A stretch of DNA of 64,000 bases from Costus lasius. Its lineage: Eukaryota; Streptophyta; Magnoliopsida; Zingiberales; Costaceae. Below are positions 35,201 through 45,690 of this stretch, piece after piece; the first letter of the stretch is position 1, and each line of letters opens with the position of its first letter. The stretch is from contig CM050452.1 of NCBI GenBank assembly GCA_027563935.2, positions 36,251,350-36,315,349 on the forward strand. Direction: 5' to 3'. Below the pieces are notes generated by a model, which was given only the letters and a program-made list of their open reading frames with translations, was not told the DNA's origin and ran no database searches. A program made the position numbers and the translations under genes.

Positions 35201-36090
35201 TTTGAACAAATGTGAACTCCACATGCAGTGTCCAACACCCATGAAATAGAAGAAGATGAAAACATGACTTCAGTCACGAATATACCTGAGCCAGAAGCGA
35301 TGCTTCCCCTCTTATCTCCTTGGAGCGCTTTATAGTCCTTTTTCCAGTGACCTAGCTGGCCACAGTGGAAACACCTGTATTCCTTGGACCGCTTTACCTT
35401 CTGTTTCAGAGCCTTACTGTAGTTCTTGACCGGGGCCTTGCCCTTCTTCCCCTTCTTCTTGTTCCTAGAAGGAACCAGTAAGACAGAGGTTGAAGGCTTT
35501 CCCTTCAGAGTTTCCTCAGTAGTCAAGAGCATATTGAGCAGCTCTGCCGGAGTACAGTCGATTTTGTTCATATTAAAGTTAATAATGAACGCGTCGAATG
35601 AAGGCGGGAGAGACTGCAGAATAATATCTACAGCAAGCTCCTGGTTGATGGTATGCCCCAGTTTTTCTAGAGCCTCTTTGTGCCCAATCATCTTGAGCAC
35701 GTGAGCTCCCACTGGGCTCCCTTCAGCCAGTTTGCTCTGAAAGAAGAGCTTCGTCAGATTATAGCGTTCTGTCCTCGCCTGTGCAGCATACAGCATCTTG
35801 AGGTTCGCTATAATTTCTATAGCCGACATATCCTCATGCTGACGCTGCAGCGGTGGCGTCATAGACGCTAGCATCAGGCAAGCGACATCAATGCTATCAT
35901 TGACGTGCTTTTCATAGGTTTCCCGAACCGCCCTTGCGGCGTTCGGAGCGGGCTGCGGCGGTATCGCCGACTCGAGGACATACAGTTTCCTCTCTGCCTT
36001 AAGAACAATCTTAAGGTGTCCGTACCAGTCCGAGAAGTTTGGCCCAGCAAACTTCTCCCTTTCCAGTAGGGATCGCACATTGAAGCTCAT
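32206..36090 (-). CDS. gag-pol: Copia Gag-Pol polyprotein of A2, full length
   Basis: One open frame of 1294 aa. Gag occupies residues 1-about 230 (start MSFNVRSLLEREKF), with a basic linker and a zinc knuckle near 239-252 (CFHCGQLGHWKKDY). The last metal ligand is Y; A1 has C there. The protease motif WVLDTACGVHI is near 283. Integrase follows: the HHCC zinc region (WHSRLGHI near 418, CKACLMG), then D (HSDVCGPF, about 485), D (RSDRGGEY, about 545) and E (NGVSERRN, about 580). RT has AFLNGNLDEDVYM and YVDD near 967. RNase H has YTDASF near 1142, TEAEYVA near 1183 and FCDNTGA. Integrase before RT is the copia order. Gag forms the particle and the enzymes copy and insert element DNA. It is otherwise well preserved, but the knuckle change could impair RNA packaging. 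Confidence 0.95.
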   Translation of the reverse strand: MSFNVRSLLEREKFAGPNFSDWYGHLKIVLKAERKLYVLESAIPPQPAPNAARAVRETYEKHVNDSIDVACLMLASMTPPLQRQHEDMSAIEIIANLKMLYAAQARTERYNLTKLFFQSKLAEGSPVGAHVLKMIGHKEALEKLGHTINQELAVDIILQSLPPSFDAFIINFNMNKIDCTPAELLNMLLTTEETLKGKPSTSVLLVPSRNKKKGKKGKAPVKNYSKALKQKVKRSKEYRCFHCGQLGHWKKDYKALQGDKRGSIASGSGIFVTEVMFSSSSISWVLDTACGVHICSNVQELKRRRQVGQHEVDLRVGNGARVAAVAVGDYFISLPSGLVLELNSCYFVPSITKNIISIPALVRKGFSFECNISKCVLSYDNIVYATGSINNGLFMLDMECSIQNIDNKKAKYADDSTLLWHSRLGHINEKRIKRLHEHGLLGSFSYEEIDTCKACLMGKMTKSPFLHKGQRASGLLDLIHSDVCGPFSKHARGGYQYFITFTDDFSRYGYVYLMRHKSESFDKFKEFKNEVQNQLGRNIKALRSDRGGEYLSHAFTDYLKECGIISQLTPPGTPQWNGVSERRNRTLLDMVRSMMSQATLPYSFWGFALETAAKVLNRVPSKAVSKTPYELWYGKQPSLTFIRIWGCEAYVKKLASGKLESRSEKCIFVGYPKETKGYYFYDPKENKVFVARTAIFLEKEFLLQEASGREIKLEENPEEGQSSQAQLDEPEPVEQVIEQPEAQTSREPRRSGRIRRQPERYDGVYIIDNDEPLTYADAVSGPESARWLEAMRAEMDSMSDNQVWDLVDPPPGVIPIGCKWIFKKKIDMDGNVVTYKGRLVAKGFKQIYGIDYDETFSPVAMFKSIRILFAIAAYYDYEIWQMDVKTAFLNGNLDEDVYMTQPEGFTDPSDRHKICKLKKSIYGLKQASRSWNIRFDESVTEFGFIKNEDDPCVYKRFSGSVITFLVLYVDDILIIGNDIPEMHAVKAWLRKCFQMKDLGEAAYVLGVKIYRDRSKRLLGLCQSTYIDKVLERFHLENSKRGYLPVRHGLNLSKSQCPQTQTEKDEMDNTPYASAIGSIMYAMLCTRPDVAYGLSVTSRFQSNPGMAHWIAVKNILKYLRRTKDMFLIYGGQEELSIEGYTDASFQSDQDDFRSQSGYVSSLNGGAVVWKSFKQSTVADSTTEAEYVAASEASKEAVWIRKFVRELGVVPSSADPLVIFCDNTGAIAQAKEPRSHQKSNHIQRRFHLIREIIDRGEIKVCKVHTDDNLADPLTKPLAQQKHEKHCNNMGLRFLNH

Positions 36091-37898
36091 GGTGTTCGTT
36101 GCTGCAGGAATCTACAACAATGCAAGAACAGCAAGGTCAGTATCAATGTAAAGAATCAATCAGGACTTAAGAATGATTCTTTTTCTCACTATTTTATCTG
36201 GCTAAAAAATCCAGCAAAACAGCCCGAAAGAGTAGAACTCTTTTAGTGAGATGGGATCCAGATTTCATACTTGGTCTCCGCGTCCCGCTCAGGCGAGATA
36301 AGATGCACAGAGAGTACAAGCACTAATCTCTGGTAGGCAGTCCCTGCCAATCGCCAACCCGTGCGATTCCCCTTCATCTGGGCGATCCAGCAGACTGTGC
36401 CAACTGAGTTGGTACAACACAATCTCTGATCCCACAGATGGCTGCCTCCATGTGCTACCATATGCGCCACATATGTAGCCTACATGGCCAAGCTGACCCG
36501 ACCTACACCCTGGACCACCACGTGCTATGCTGAGCAACGAGAAGCGATAAATCCCTTCTCTGTAACACGCAGGTGAAATCACACACCGTCTGAAGATAGA
36601 TGGACGTGCCCACTGAGTGGGTACAACACGGCTCCAACGATAATCAGAACAGTGAGGTTTCGCGTCAGAAGGCTTACGAGCTTGATATTTAATCGTTGGA
36701 TTTTAACGGTCTTTTATCTTCTTCACTATCATGCAATTCCTATGGTGATAGCAGAAGATAAACTAATCATGCAATTCTAATATTAAACAATAAAAGAAAG
36801 CATGGATCTTATGTGGTAAAAGCCCATAGCCTAAGTAAGACCTTAAATAAACTTAAGTCTTCACTTGCTTTTCTTCATGGGACTTTTGCTGCTCATCTGG
36901 CCCAACCCAGGGCCCAAGCGCCATCTGCAGCTCTGGTGCGCCCACCAGGAATATGCGCCAGGTCCTAGGGACGAACCCTAGACCTCCCACCTGGTCTAGC
37001 CACTGCTGCATGCGCCTTTGCCATGTGTGCTTTGTGCTCTTGTCTTATTAATTTACATATTAATCTATCTAGACAAGATTGACTCGCAGGTCAATTACAT
37101 TTTATAAATTAAATGCAATGCGCAGATCACAATATAAAAATTAATTTACAAAATTTACCAGGCACGCAGGCCCCAGCACAGCACACATTTAACATGGGCA
37201 GCCCACATAAGATTAAATAAACAGGCAATATGGCATCAAACATCAGCATGTGATCCAATAAGAAAACAAAATTTCGAAAACCGCATTGGCATCAATTTTA
37301 ATTTTCTTATATGCCCCCACAACCTTACAACGGTACAATAATAGGGATCCACTCATCCAATCTAGTCAGATCCTGTGCCCTTGCATGCACCAAGTCCTAA
37401 CTGACTTGAGTCAACCCAGTGGTCAACTATGCATGCACCAAGGGCTGAACAACCACAATGAGGTCTGGCAAACGGGTGTGAGCCCGGGCCTAACTCATGT
37501 GCGTTCAACAGACGTCTCAACCAGACATCGCTACACACCTATGATGCAGCCGACCTATAGCCACCTCTTGCTTGCGCAAGGGTGCTATCTGGTCGACCCA
37601 TCTAGGCTGTCAGATGGTCTGATCAGACTAGTTGGATCTAACCTAGAGGATGACTTCAACCCTACTAACCCGTCTAAGGGTTTACAGTAGGCGCTTAGTC
37701 TAATGATAGGCGCGCAAGTGATATTCTTTTGATAAAACATCAACAACAAAGATCACAAAGATGCGCCTAGTGTGAAACATGCGCAAACATAAATCATGTG
37801 TAATCATATTCGCATGTAAGCTATAGATCTAAGCATGTTTTGCAAACAAGGATCACAATATGGCATTAAGCAATCATATGCATAGATATAAACCGCCC
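36091..37898 (-). other. Element A2 untranslated leader
   Basis: About 1.8 kb between primer site and gag, alignable with the leaders of A1 and A3. It carries the five-hairpin module (36200-36621). Short frames in it are not conserved as proteins. Confidence 0.8.
36200..36621 (-). other. Five-hairpin leader module, A2 copy
   Basis: On the minus strand: hairpin 1 cccac-tca-gtggg (36609-36621), hairpin 2 ccaac-tca-gttgg (36400-36412), hairpin 3 ctcgc-ctga-gcggg (36284-36297), hairpin 4 aaagagt-tct-actcttt (36227-36243), hairpin 5 ggct...agcc (36200-36224). All stems pair fully apart from one G-U in hairpin 3. Confidence 0.7.
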
Positions 37899-37910
37899 GC
37901 TCTGATACCA
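37899..37910 (-). other. Element A2 primer-binding site
   Basis: gctctgatacca, complement tggtatcagagc, is a full match to the initiator tRNA-Met type site, two bases from the LTR. Confidence 0.9.
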
Positions 37911-37912
37911 AT

Positions 37913-39603
37913 TGAAGGAACCCCTTTCAAGAGGGGGGCGAAAACCCTATTAGGGTGGCGCATAAAATTTTGCAAGCGGAAGAAGGGCTTTCATAGATCT
38001 TTCTATCGCATATGATCAACTTAGATAGATATGAGAAGGATCCATACCGTCGCCATCTCTTGGATGGTGTCTTGGAAGAAGAAAGCAAAAGAGATCTCCT
38101 CCAAAGGTTGTCGCACACAAGAGGAAGAAGGCCTACTTCTTTGGGGCGATTTGTGCTAGCAATGCTCCAAAGCTTCCTTGATCGTTTCAGGGATGATGAG
38201 ATGAAAAACTTGGCCGAATCCTCTTGACGTCAACCTTCACGCCGCAAGCCGTGAGTCGTCCAATGCCAAGAGCGAATTAGCGAGAGGAATAGAGAGGAGG
38301 AGTTGCAAGTGAACGTGGAAACGTTCCCACTTTGAAAACCGAAAGTTCCCAAAATAGCAAGCCTTGATTACATGCGTTATGCGTTCACCAAGTGAACCAT
38401 GCGCAACTCTCTTCACCCACCTGAACCTTGCGCTCAACTCATGAGCCGGTTCAAGATGTTTGGTTCAATGACCAAACCAAATCAGCCCAAACATTAAGTC
38501 TAGATCGAATTAGACCCTAAGGTCCTAGATCTGACCATTCATCTCCAGATGCTTCTGATCTGATCGATCTAGCATCAACACTCTCGATCGAAGCTTACCG
38601 ATCTCAAGCCCTAATCAATCAAACATGATCAGACCAGATCTCACTTACAATCAGAGTTTAAATCCCTTTAAACTGAACCGAAACAATTCAGTCCACACGA
38701 TCTGACTTAAGTAAGCCATATCATCAAATTGTGCGACCCTGAGGGTTTCCTTTAAATGTCGGTAACGATAACTTACGTTATCACGATCAGTGAGGGGTAT
38801 CTAGCAACACATCACTGTCTCCTGATATAAAGGAAAGAGTCTTCCAAGACTACACCCAAAACACAGCTCAAGTGTGAATCCTTTTCACTAGGCATACATA
38901 TTTCCTTTGCCACTGGATGTTCTTATTGGACAAGCGTGTCAAGCTTGTAGCTCCAATATGATGAGCATGATTAGATCAGATGAACACAGTCACCTGGGTA
39001 TGGCCATACACTTTCTCAATCATCTCAGCCGGGGGGCCCCTTTAGAACACCACACTCCTTAAACAAGGAGACGGCAATCCTATGTCTATCACTAGTGCCC
39101 TAACCTGACTCAAGCTCACCATCCAAGATAGTCTATAACCATTATGTTTCAAATGATATTGAACTACCTCAAAACAATGACAATCATCATTTAGAAACAC
39201 AAGTGATCTCAAGTCAGAGGAGATGTGCCACTTGTAGCAAACAAGGATTATTCACATTGTGACAAGCAATTGAATATCCTAGTAGGGTCTGTCCAGTACA
39301 TCCAATGTACCCATGAGTCTACATCTTATTCCATGCTCGAAGCATCCTATAAGATTAGAACACATATTAGTCTCAAGCATATCAAGGCTGTCTCATGTCC
39401 ACCAAGATATCTCGACTAAGGACTTAACTGCATGTCAGCCTAGCTGAACAACTTTGAGACATTATTCAGAAGAACATATATTGCAGCAGACAATGTAGCT
39501 TAACTGAATAACAACCATGCCTTTATAAACATAACAGTTTATTACATGATACTATTGCAATCCCAAAGGCCTCAAACATTAGCCTTAAGGGCATACCCCA
39601 ACA
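37913..39603 (-). mobile_element. Element A2 5' LTR (1691 bp)
   Basis: Same length as the 3' LTR with about six substitutions and no indels. It is followed by the target duplication tcttg. Confidence 0.95.
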
Positions 39604-39952
39604 TCTTGTTCTCGTGTGGCTTGTGTCAACGAGAGATAGAGAAGCATTCGGCCAAGCAACTCATCTCATCTTCCCTCACGGATCGAGACCTCTTGGAGCC
39701 TTGCTAGCACAAGGAGTACCAAGGGAGTAGGCGACTTCTTCATCTAGTGTGCACATCCTTTGGAGGAGATCCTCTCGCTCTCTCTTCTTCCAAATCGCCA
39801 TCCAAGCGAAATGGCTATGGTATGAATCCAATCTTTATGAAGTTGATCATGTGTTCTTGCTAATGATCTTATGAAACCCTTGATTCCGCATGAAATTTTA
39901 TTTGCGCCACTTATTGGGTTTCGCCCCCCCCCCTCTAGAAAGGGGTCTTACA
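39604..39952 (+). mobile_element. Element A1 5' LTR, second part
   Basis: Starts with the second copy of tcttg and continues the LTR sequence seen uninterrupted at 47012-47355. It ends tcttaca before the primer site. It contains a GGTATGA site at 39819-39825 that could be a splice donor. Confidence 0.93.
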
Positions 39953-39954
39953 AT

Positions 39955-39966
39955 TGGTATCAGAGC
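39955..39966 (+). other. Element A1 primer-binding site
   Basis: tggtatcagagc, two bases after the LTR, matches the initiator tRNA-Met type site fully. Confidence 0.92.
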
Positions 39967-41255
39967 GTATGTTATTGCTTGATCATATGATTGCTTCATG
40001 TTAATATGTCCATGTTTGAGGTGAATAGATCTAGGGTTATCATCATGCGAAAAATTTTACATGCATGCATTGTCGCATGTTTATTCTTTGTGGCGCATGT
40101 ATGATGCTTATGTTGTTGCGCATGTTGAATGTATAGTTTTTCTTAAAAACTTCATCCCTTGCGCGCCTCACTTAGATCTAAGCGCCTACTATAAACCCTT
40201 AGACGGGTTGATGGGGTTGAAGTCATCCTCTAGGTTAGATCCAAAGAGTCTGATCAGACCATCTGACAGCCTAGATGGATCGACCAGATGGCACCTGTGC
40301 GCAAGCACGAGGTGGCTATAGGTCGATTGCATCACAGGCGTGTAGCGAGGTCTAGTTGAGACAACCATTGAACGCACATGAGTTAGGCCCGGGGTCACAC
40401 CCGCTTGCCAGAACTCATGATGGTTGTTCAGCCCTTGGCGCATGCATGGTTGACCATTAGGTCAACTCAAGTCAGTTAGGACTTGGTGCATGCAAGGGCA
40501 GTGGATCTAACTAGACATGATGAGTGGATCCCTATCAATGGACCGTTGTAAGGTTGTAGGGCAGATAAGAAAATTAAAATGGATGACAATGGGTTTTTCA
40601 AAAAATTTTATTTTCTTAGTAATGGATCACATGTTTGATTGGATGCCATGTGCTTGTTTATTTCATCTTATTTTGGTTGCCCTTTAATGTGTGCTGTGCT
40701 GGGGCCTGCGAGCCTGGTTAATTGTAAATTAATATTTATTTGTGATCTGCGAATCACATTTTGTTTAATTTATAAGTGTAATTGACCTGCGTGTCAATCT
40801 TGTCTAGATAGATTAATTTGTAATTTAATCAGACAAGAGCACAAAGCACACATGGCAGAGGCGCATGCAGCAGTGGCTTGACCAGGTGGGAGGTCTAGGG
40901 TTCGACCCTAGGACAGGCGCATTTTCCTGGTGGGCGCACCTTGAGCTGCAGTGGGCGCTTGGGCCCTGGGTTGGGCCAAATGAGAAGAAAAAGCCCCATG
41001 AAGAAAGCAAGTGAAGACTTAATTTAGGTTAAGGTCTTACTTAGGCTTAATGGGCTTTTACCACATAAGATCCATGCTTTCTTTTATTGTTTAATAATTA
41101 GAATTGCATGAGTTATTTATCTTCTGCTATAGCCATAGGATTTGCCTGATAGTAAGAAGATAAAAGACCGTTAAAATCCAACGCTAAATATCAAGCACGT
41201 AATGCCTTCTGGCACGAAACCTCACTGTTCTGACTATCGTTGGGGCCGTGTTGTA

Positions 41256-41676
41256 CCCACTCAGTGGGCACGCCCATCTATCTTCAGACGGTGTGTGATT
41301 TCACCTGCGTGTTACAGAGAAGGGATTTATCGCTTCTCGTTGCTCAGCATAGCACGTGGTGGTCCAGGGAGTAGGTCAGGTCAGCTTGACCATGTAGGCT
41401 ACATATGGGGCATATGTTAGCTATATGGAGGCAGCCATCTGTGGGATCAGAGACTGTGTTGTACCAACTCAGTTGGCACAGTCTGCTGGATTGCCCAGAT
41501 GAAGGGGAATCGCACGGGTTGGCGATTGGCAGGGACTGCCTACCAGAGATTAGTGCTTGTACTCTCTGTGCATCTTATCTCGCCTGAGCGGGACGCGGAG
41601 ACCAAGTATAAAATCTGGATCCCATCTCACTAAAAGAGTGTTACTCTTTCGGACTGTTTTAATGGATTTTTCAGTC
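41256..41676 (+). other. Five-hairpin leader module, A1 copy
   Basis: Hairpin 1 cccac-tca-gtggg (41256-41268), hairpin 2 ccaac-tca-gttgg (41464-41476), hairpin 3 ctcgc-ctga-gcggg (41579-41592), hairpin 4 aaagagt-gtt-actcttt (41633-41649), hairpin 5 gactg...cagtc (41652-41676). The spacing from 1 to 2 is 208 and from 2 to 3 is 115 bases. The same order and near-equal spacing occur in B. Confidence 0.72.
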
Positions 41677-41734
41677 AGATAAAATAGTGAGAAAAGAATC
41701 TTTCTTATGTCCTGGATTGATTCTAAACATTGAT

Positions 41735-41764
41735 ACTGACCTTGCTGTTCTTGCATTGTTGTAG
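41735..41764 (+). promoter_or_regulatory. Splice-acceptor-like site before A1 gag
   Basis: A branch-like tactgac is followed by a T-rich tract and ttgtag ending at 41764, 21 bases before the gag ATG. B has the aligned tactaat ... ttgtag ending at 49199, also just before gag. Predicted from sequence only. Confidence 0.45.
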
Positions 41765-41785
41765 ATTCCTGCAGCAACGAACACC

Positions 41786-44700
41786 ATGAGCTTCAATGTG
41801 CGATCCCTACTGGAAAGGGAGAAGTTTGCTGGGCCAAACTTCTCAGACTGGTACGGACACCTTAAGATTGTTCTTAAGGCAGAGAGGAAACTGTATGTCC
41901 TCGAGATGGCAATACCGCCTCAACCCGCAGCGAACGCCGCAAGGGCGGTTCGTGAAGCCTATGAAAAGCATGTCAATGATAGCATTGATGTCGCTTGCCT
42001 GATGCTAGCGTCTATGACGCCACCGTTGCAGCACCAGCATGAGGATATGTCTGCTATAGAAATTATAGCAAACCTCAAAATGTTGTATGCTGCACAGGCG
42101 AGGACTGAGCGCTATAATTTGACCAAGCTTTTCTTTTAGAGCAAACTGGCTGAAGGGAGCCCAGTGGGAGCTCACGTGCTCAAGATGATTGGGCACAAAG
42201 AGGCTCTAGAGAAACTGGGGCATACCATCAATCAGGAGCTTGCTGTAGACATTATTCTGCAGTCTCTCCCGGCCTCTTTCGATGCGTTCATTATTAACTT
42301 TAATATGAACAAAATCGATTGTACTCTGGCAGAGTTTCTGAATATGCTCTTGACTACTGAGGAGACTCTGAAGGGACAGCCTTCAACCTCTATCTTAATG
42401 GTTCCTTCTAGGAACAAGAAGAAGGGGAAGAAGGGCAAAGCCCCAGTCAAGAACTACAATAAGGCTCTGAAACAGAAGGTTAAGTGGTCGAAGGAATACA
42501 GATGTTTCCACTGTGGCCAGCTAGGTCACTGGAAAAAGGACTGTAAAGCGCTCCAAGGAGACAAGAAGGGAAGCATCGCTTCTGGCTCAGGTATATTTGT
42601 GACTGAAGTCATGATATCATCTTCTTCTATATCATGGGTGTTGGACACTGCATGTGGAGTTCACATTTGTTCAAATGTACAGGAACTCAAGAGAAGAAGA
42701 CAGGTGGGGCAGCATGAGGTGGACCTACGAGTTGGAAACGGGGCACGGGTTGCTGCTGTTGCTGTAGGGGAATATTACATCTCATTACCATCTGGACTTG
42801 TATTAGAATTAAACAATTGTTATTTTGTTCCTAGCATTACCAAGAATATTATCTCTATTCCTGCTCTTGTCAGGAAAGGGTTTTCCTTTGAATGCAATAT
42901 TTCAAAGTGTATTATTTCTTTGGATAATATTGTTTATGCTACTGGTTCAATTAACAATGGGTTATTCATGTTGGACATGGAATGTTCTATACAAACTATT
43001 GATAATAAGAAAGCCAAGTATGCTGATCATAGCACCTTGCTATGGCATAGTCGTTTAGGCCATATTAACAAGAAACGCATTAAGCGGTTGCATGACAATG
43101 GACTGCTGGGATCATTCTCCTATGAGGAGATTGATACATGCAAAGCTTGTTTAATGGGTAAAATGACGAAGTCTCCTTTTCCTAACAAAGGTCAAAGGGC
43201 TTCAGGTTTACTTGACCTCATACACAGTGATGTGTGTGGGCCATTTAGTAAACATGCCAGAGGTGGCTATTCGTACTTCATTACCTTTACTGATGATTTC
43301 AGTAGATATGGTTATGTCTATCTGATGAGGTATAAGAGTGAATCTTTTGACAAGTTCAAAGAATTCAAAAATGAAGTACAGAATCAGCTAGGCCGAAATA
43401 TCAAGGCACTTCGTTCTGATCGAGGTGGAGAATACTTGAGTCATGCGTTTACTGACTATCTGAAGGAGTGTGGGATTATCTCACAGCTCACTCCGCCAGG
43501 AACACCGCAATGGAATGGTGTGTCCGAGAGGAGAAATAGAACGTTACTTGATATGGTTCGTTCTATGATGAGTCAGGCTACTCTACCTTACTCCTTTTGG
43601 GGATTTGCACTGGAAACAGCTGCAAAGGTACTAAACCGAGTGCCATCCAAGGCAGTTTCAAAGACTCCATATGAATTATGGTATGGGAAACAGCCGAGCT
43701 TGACATTTATCAGGATCTGGGGTTGCGAGGCTTATGTCAAAAAGCTCGCCTCTGGGAAACTAGAGAGCAGATCTGAGAAATGTATCTTTGTCGGTTACCC
43801 TAAGGAAACTAAGGGTTATTATTTCTACGATCCCAAAGAGAACAAGGTATTTGTTGCTCGGACGGCAATATTTCTTGAGAAGGAGTTTCTTCTGCAAGAA
43901 GCCAGTGGGAGAGAAATAAAGCTGGATGAGAATCCAGAGGAAGGACAAAGTAGTCAAGCACAGTTGGATGAGCCTGAGCCGGTAGAACAGGTTATTGAAC
44001 AACCTGAGGCTCAGATATCACGGGAACCACGAAGATCGGGAAGGATCCGTCGACAGCCTGAGCGCTATGACGGAGTCTACATCATTGACAATGATGAACC
44101 CCTCACTTATGCGGATGCAGTCAGTGGACCGGAGTCAGCTAGATGGCTTGAAGCTATGCGAGCCGAAATGGACTCCATGTCAGATAACCAAGTCTGGGAT
44201 TTGGTTGATCCGCCTCCGGGAGTAATCCCTATAGGCTGTAAATGGATCTTCAAGAAGAAGATTGACATGGATGGTAACGTGGTTACCTATAAAGGCAGGC
44301 TAGTAGCGAAAGGTTTCAAACAAATCTACGGGATAGATTATGATGAAACTTTCTCTCCTGTAGCCATGTTCAAGTCGATTCGGATTCTTTTCGCGATAGC
44401 TGCATATTATGATTATGAGATCTGGCAGATGGATGTGAAAACGGCTTTCCTTAATGGAAAACTGGATGAGGATGTGTATATGACACAACCTGAAGGTTTC
44501 ACTAATCCATCAGATCGTCATAAAATATGCAAGTTAAAGAAGTCCATTTATGGACTTAAGCAAGCATCTGGAAGCTGGAATATTCGTTTTGATGAATCAA
44601 TCTCTGAGTTTGGTTTCATCAAGAATGAAGATGACCCGTGTGTATATAAGAGGTTTAGTGGGAGCGTGATTACTTTCCTGGTCCTCTACGTCGATGATAT

Positions 44701-45670
44701 CTTAATCATTGGAAATGATATTCCTGAACTGAATGCTGTAAAGGCATGGTTAAGGAAATGTTTCCAGATGAAAGATTTAGGAGAAGAAGCCTATGTATTA
44801 GGTGTGAAGATCTACAGAGATAGATCTAAAAGGCTTCTCGGGCTGTGCCAGAGTACTTACATCGATAAAGTCCTGGAGAGATTCCATTTAGAGAATTCTA
44901 AAAGCGGATATCTTCCAGTCAGACATGGTCTGAATCTTTCAAAGAGTCAGTGTCCACAAACACAGACTGAGAAAGATGAAATGGACAATACGCCTTATGC
45001 TTCGGCTATTGGGTCCATTATGTATGCGATGTTGTGTACTCGCCCAGACGTCGCTTACGGGTTAAGCGTGACCAGTCGGTTCCAAAGTAATCCAGGTCAG
45101 GCGCACTGGATTGCAGTCAAGAACATTTTAAAATATCTTCGGAGGACCAAAGATATGTTCTTGGTGTATGGTGGTCAGGAAGAACTCAGTATTGAAGGAT
45201 ATACTGACGCTTCGTTCCAATCTGACCAGGATGATTTCCGATCGCAATCAGGCTATGTGTTTAGCTTGAATGGAGGTGCTGTGGTGTGGAAAAGTTTCAA
45301 ACAGTCCATCGTTGCTGATTCCACAACAGAAGCCGAGTATGTTGCAGCCTCAGAAGCATCTAAGGAGGCAGTGTGGATTCGTAAGTTCATTCAGGAACTT
45401 GGTGTTGTTCCTTCGAGTGCAGATCCTTTGGTTATCTTCTGTGATAACACTGGAGCAATCGCACAAGTAAAGGAACCACGGTCGCACCAGAAGTCCAAGC
45501 ACATACAGAGACGGTTTCACTTGATCCGGGAGATCAATGATCGTGGCGAGATCAAAGTCTGCAAGGTTCATACAGATGACAATCTGGCTGACCCGCTTAC
45601 CAAGCCTCTGGCGCAGCAGAAGCATGAGAAGCACTGTAATAATATGGGTTTGAGGTTACTCAACCATTAG
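41786..45670 (+). pseudogene. gag-pol: Copia Gag-Pol of A1, one premature stop
   Basis: The frame is 1295 codons including the stop, the same length as in A2 and closely similar, broken only by TAG at 42137-42139 (codon 118, in Gag), where A2 has CAG. Downstream from 42140 it is open to the end (longest ATG frame 1168 aa). The zinc knuckle is complete (CFHCGQLGHWKKDC). Protease DTACGVHI, integrase (WHSRLGHI, HSDVCGPF, RSDRGGEY, NGVSERRN), RT YVDD near 44692 and RNase H motifs are all present. As it stands only a short Gag piece would be translated unless the stop is read through. A1 and A2 thus have complementary single defects. Confidence 0.93.
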
Positions 45671-45675
45671 ATTAA

Positions 45676-45690
45676 GTGCAAGTGGGAGAT
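45676..45690 (+). other. Element A1 polypurine tract
   Basis: gtgcaagtgggagat ends directly at the 3' LTR start (45691). Identical in A2 and nearly so in B. Confidence 0.8.

Larger units (their letters stand above)
30495..39603 (-). mobile_element. Copia element A2, intact structure, minus strand
   Basis: Complete element with duplication tcttg (30490-30494 and 39604-39608), two 1691-bp LTRs without length differences, primer site, purine tract and an unbroken 1294-codon gag-pol. I count about six substitutions between the LTRs (about 0.35%), so it is the youngest datable insertion here. The empty target is preserved in A1's 3' LTR near 47012. LTR ends are TG...CA, and its 3' terminus (ccttca) differs from A1 (cttaca), so it is a distinct subfamily. 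Confidence 0.96.
39967..41785 (+). other. Element A1 untranslated leader
   Basis: A 1.8-kb non-coding stretch before gag with many upstream ATGs (for example at 40061), which would hinder scanning to gag. It holds the hairpin module and a splice-acceptor-like site near 41764. Confidence 0.8.

Noticed and set aside
30495..39603. A2 and A1 as one large inverted duplication
   Set aside because: Each has its own TG/CA ends and distinct 5-bp target duplications, and their LTRs are of different subfamilies, so they are separate insertions.
40061..40321. 86-aa frame in the A1 leader as a leader peptide
   Set aside because: The frame is not kept in A2 or A3 and no motif is visible.
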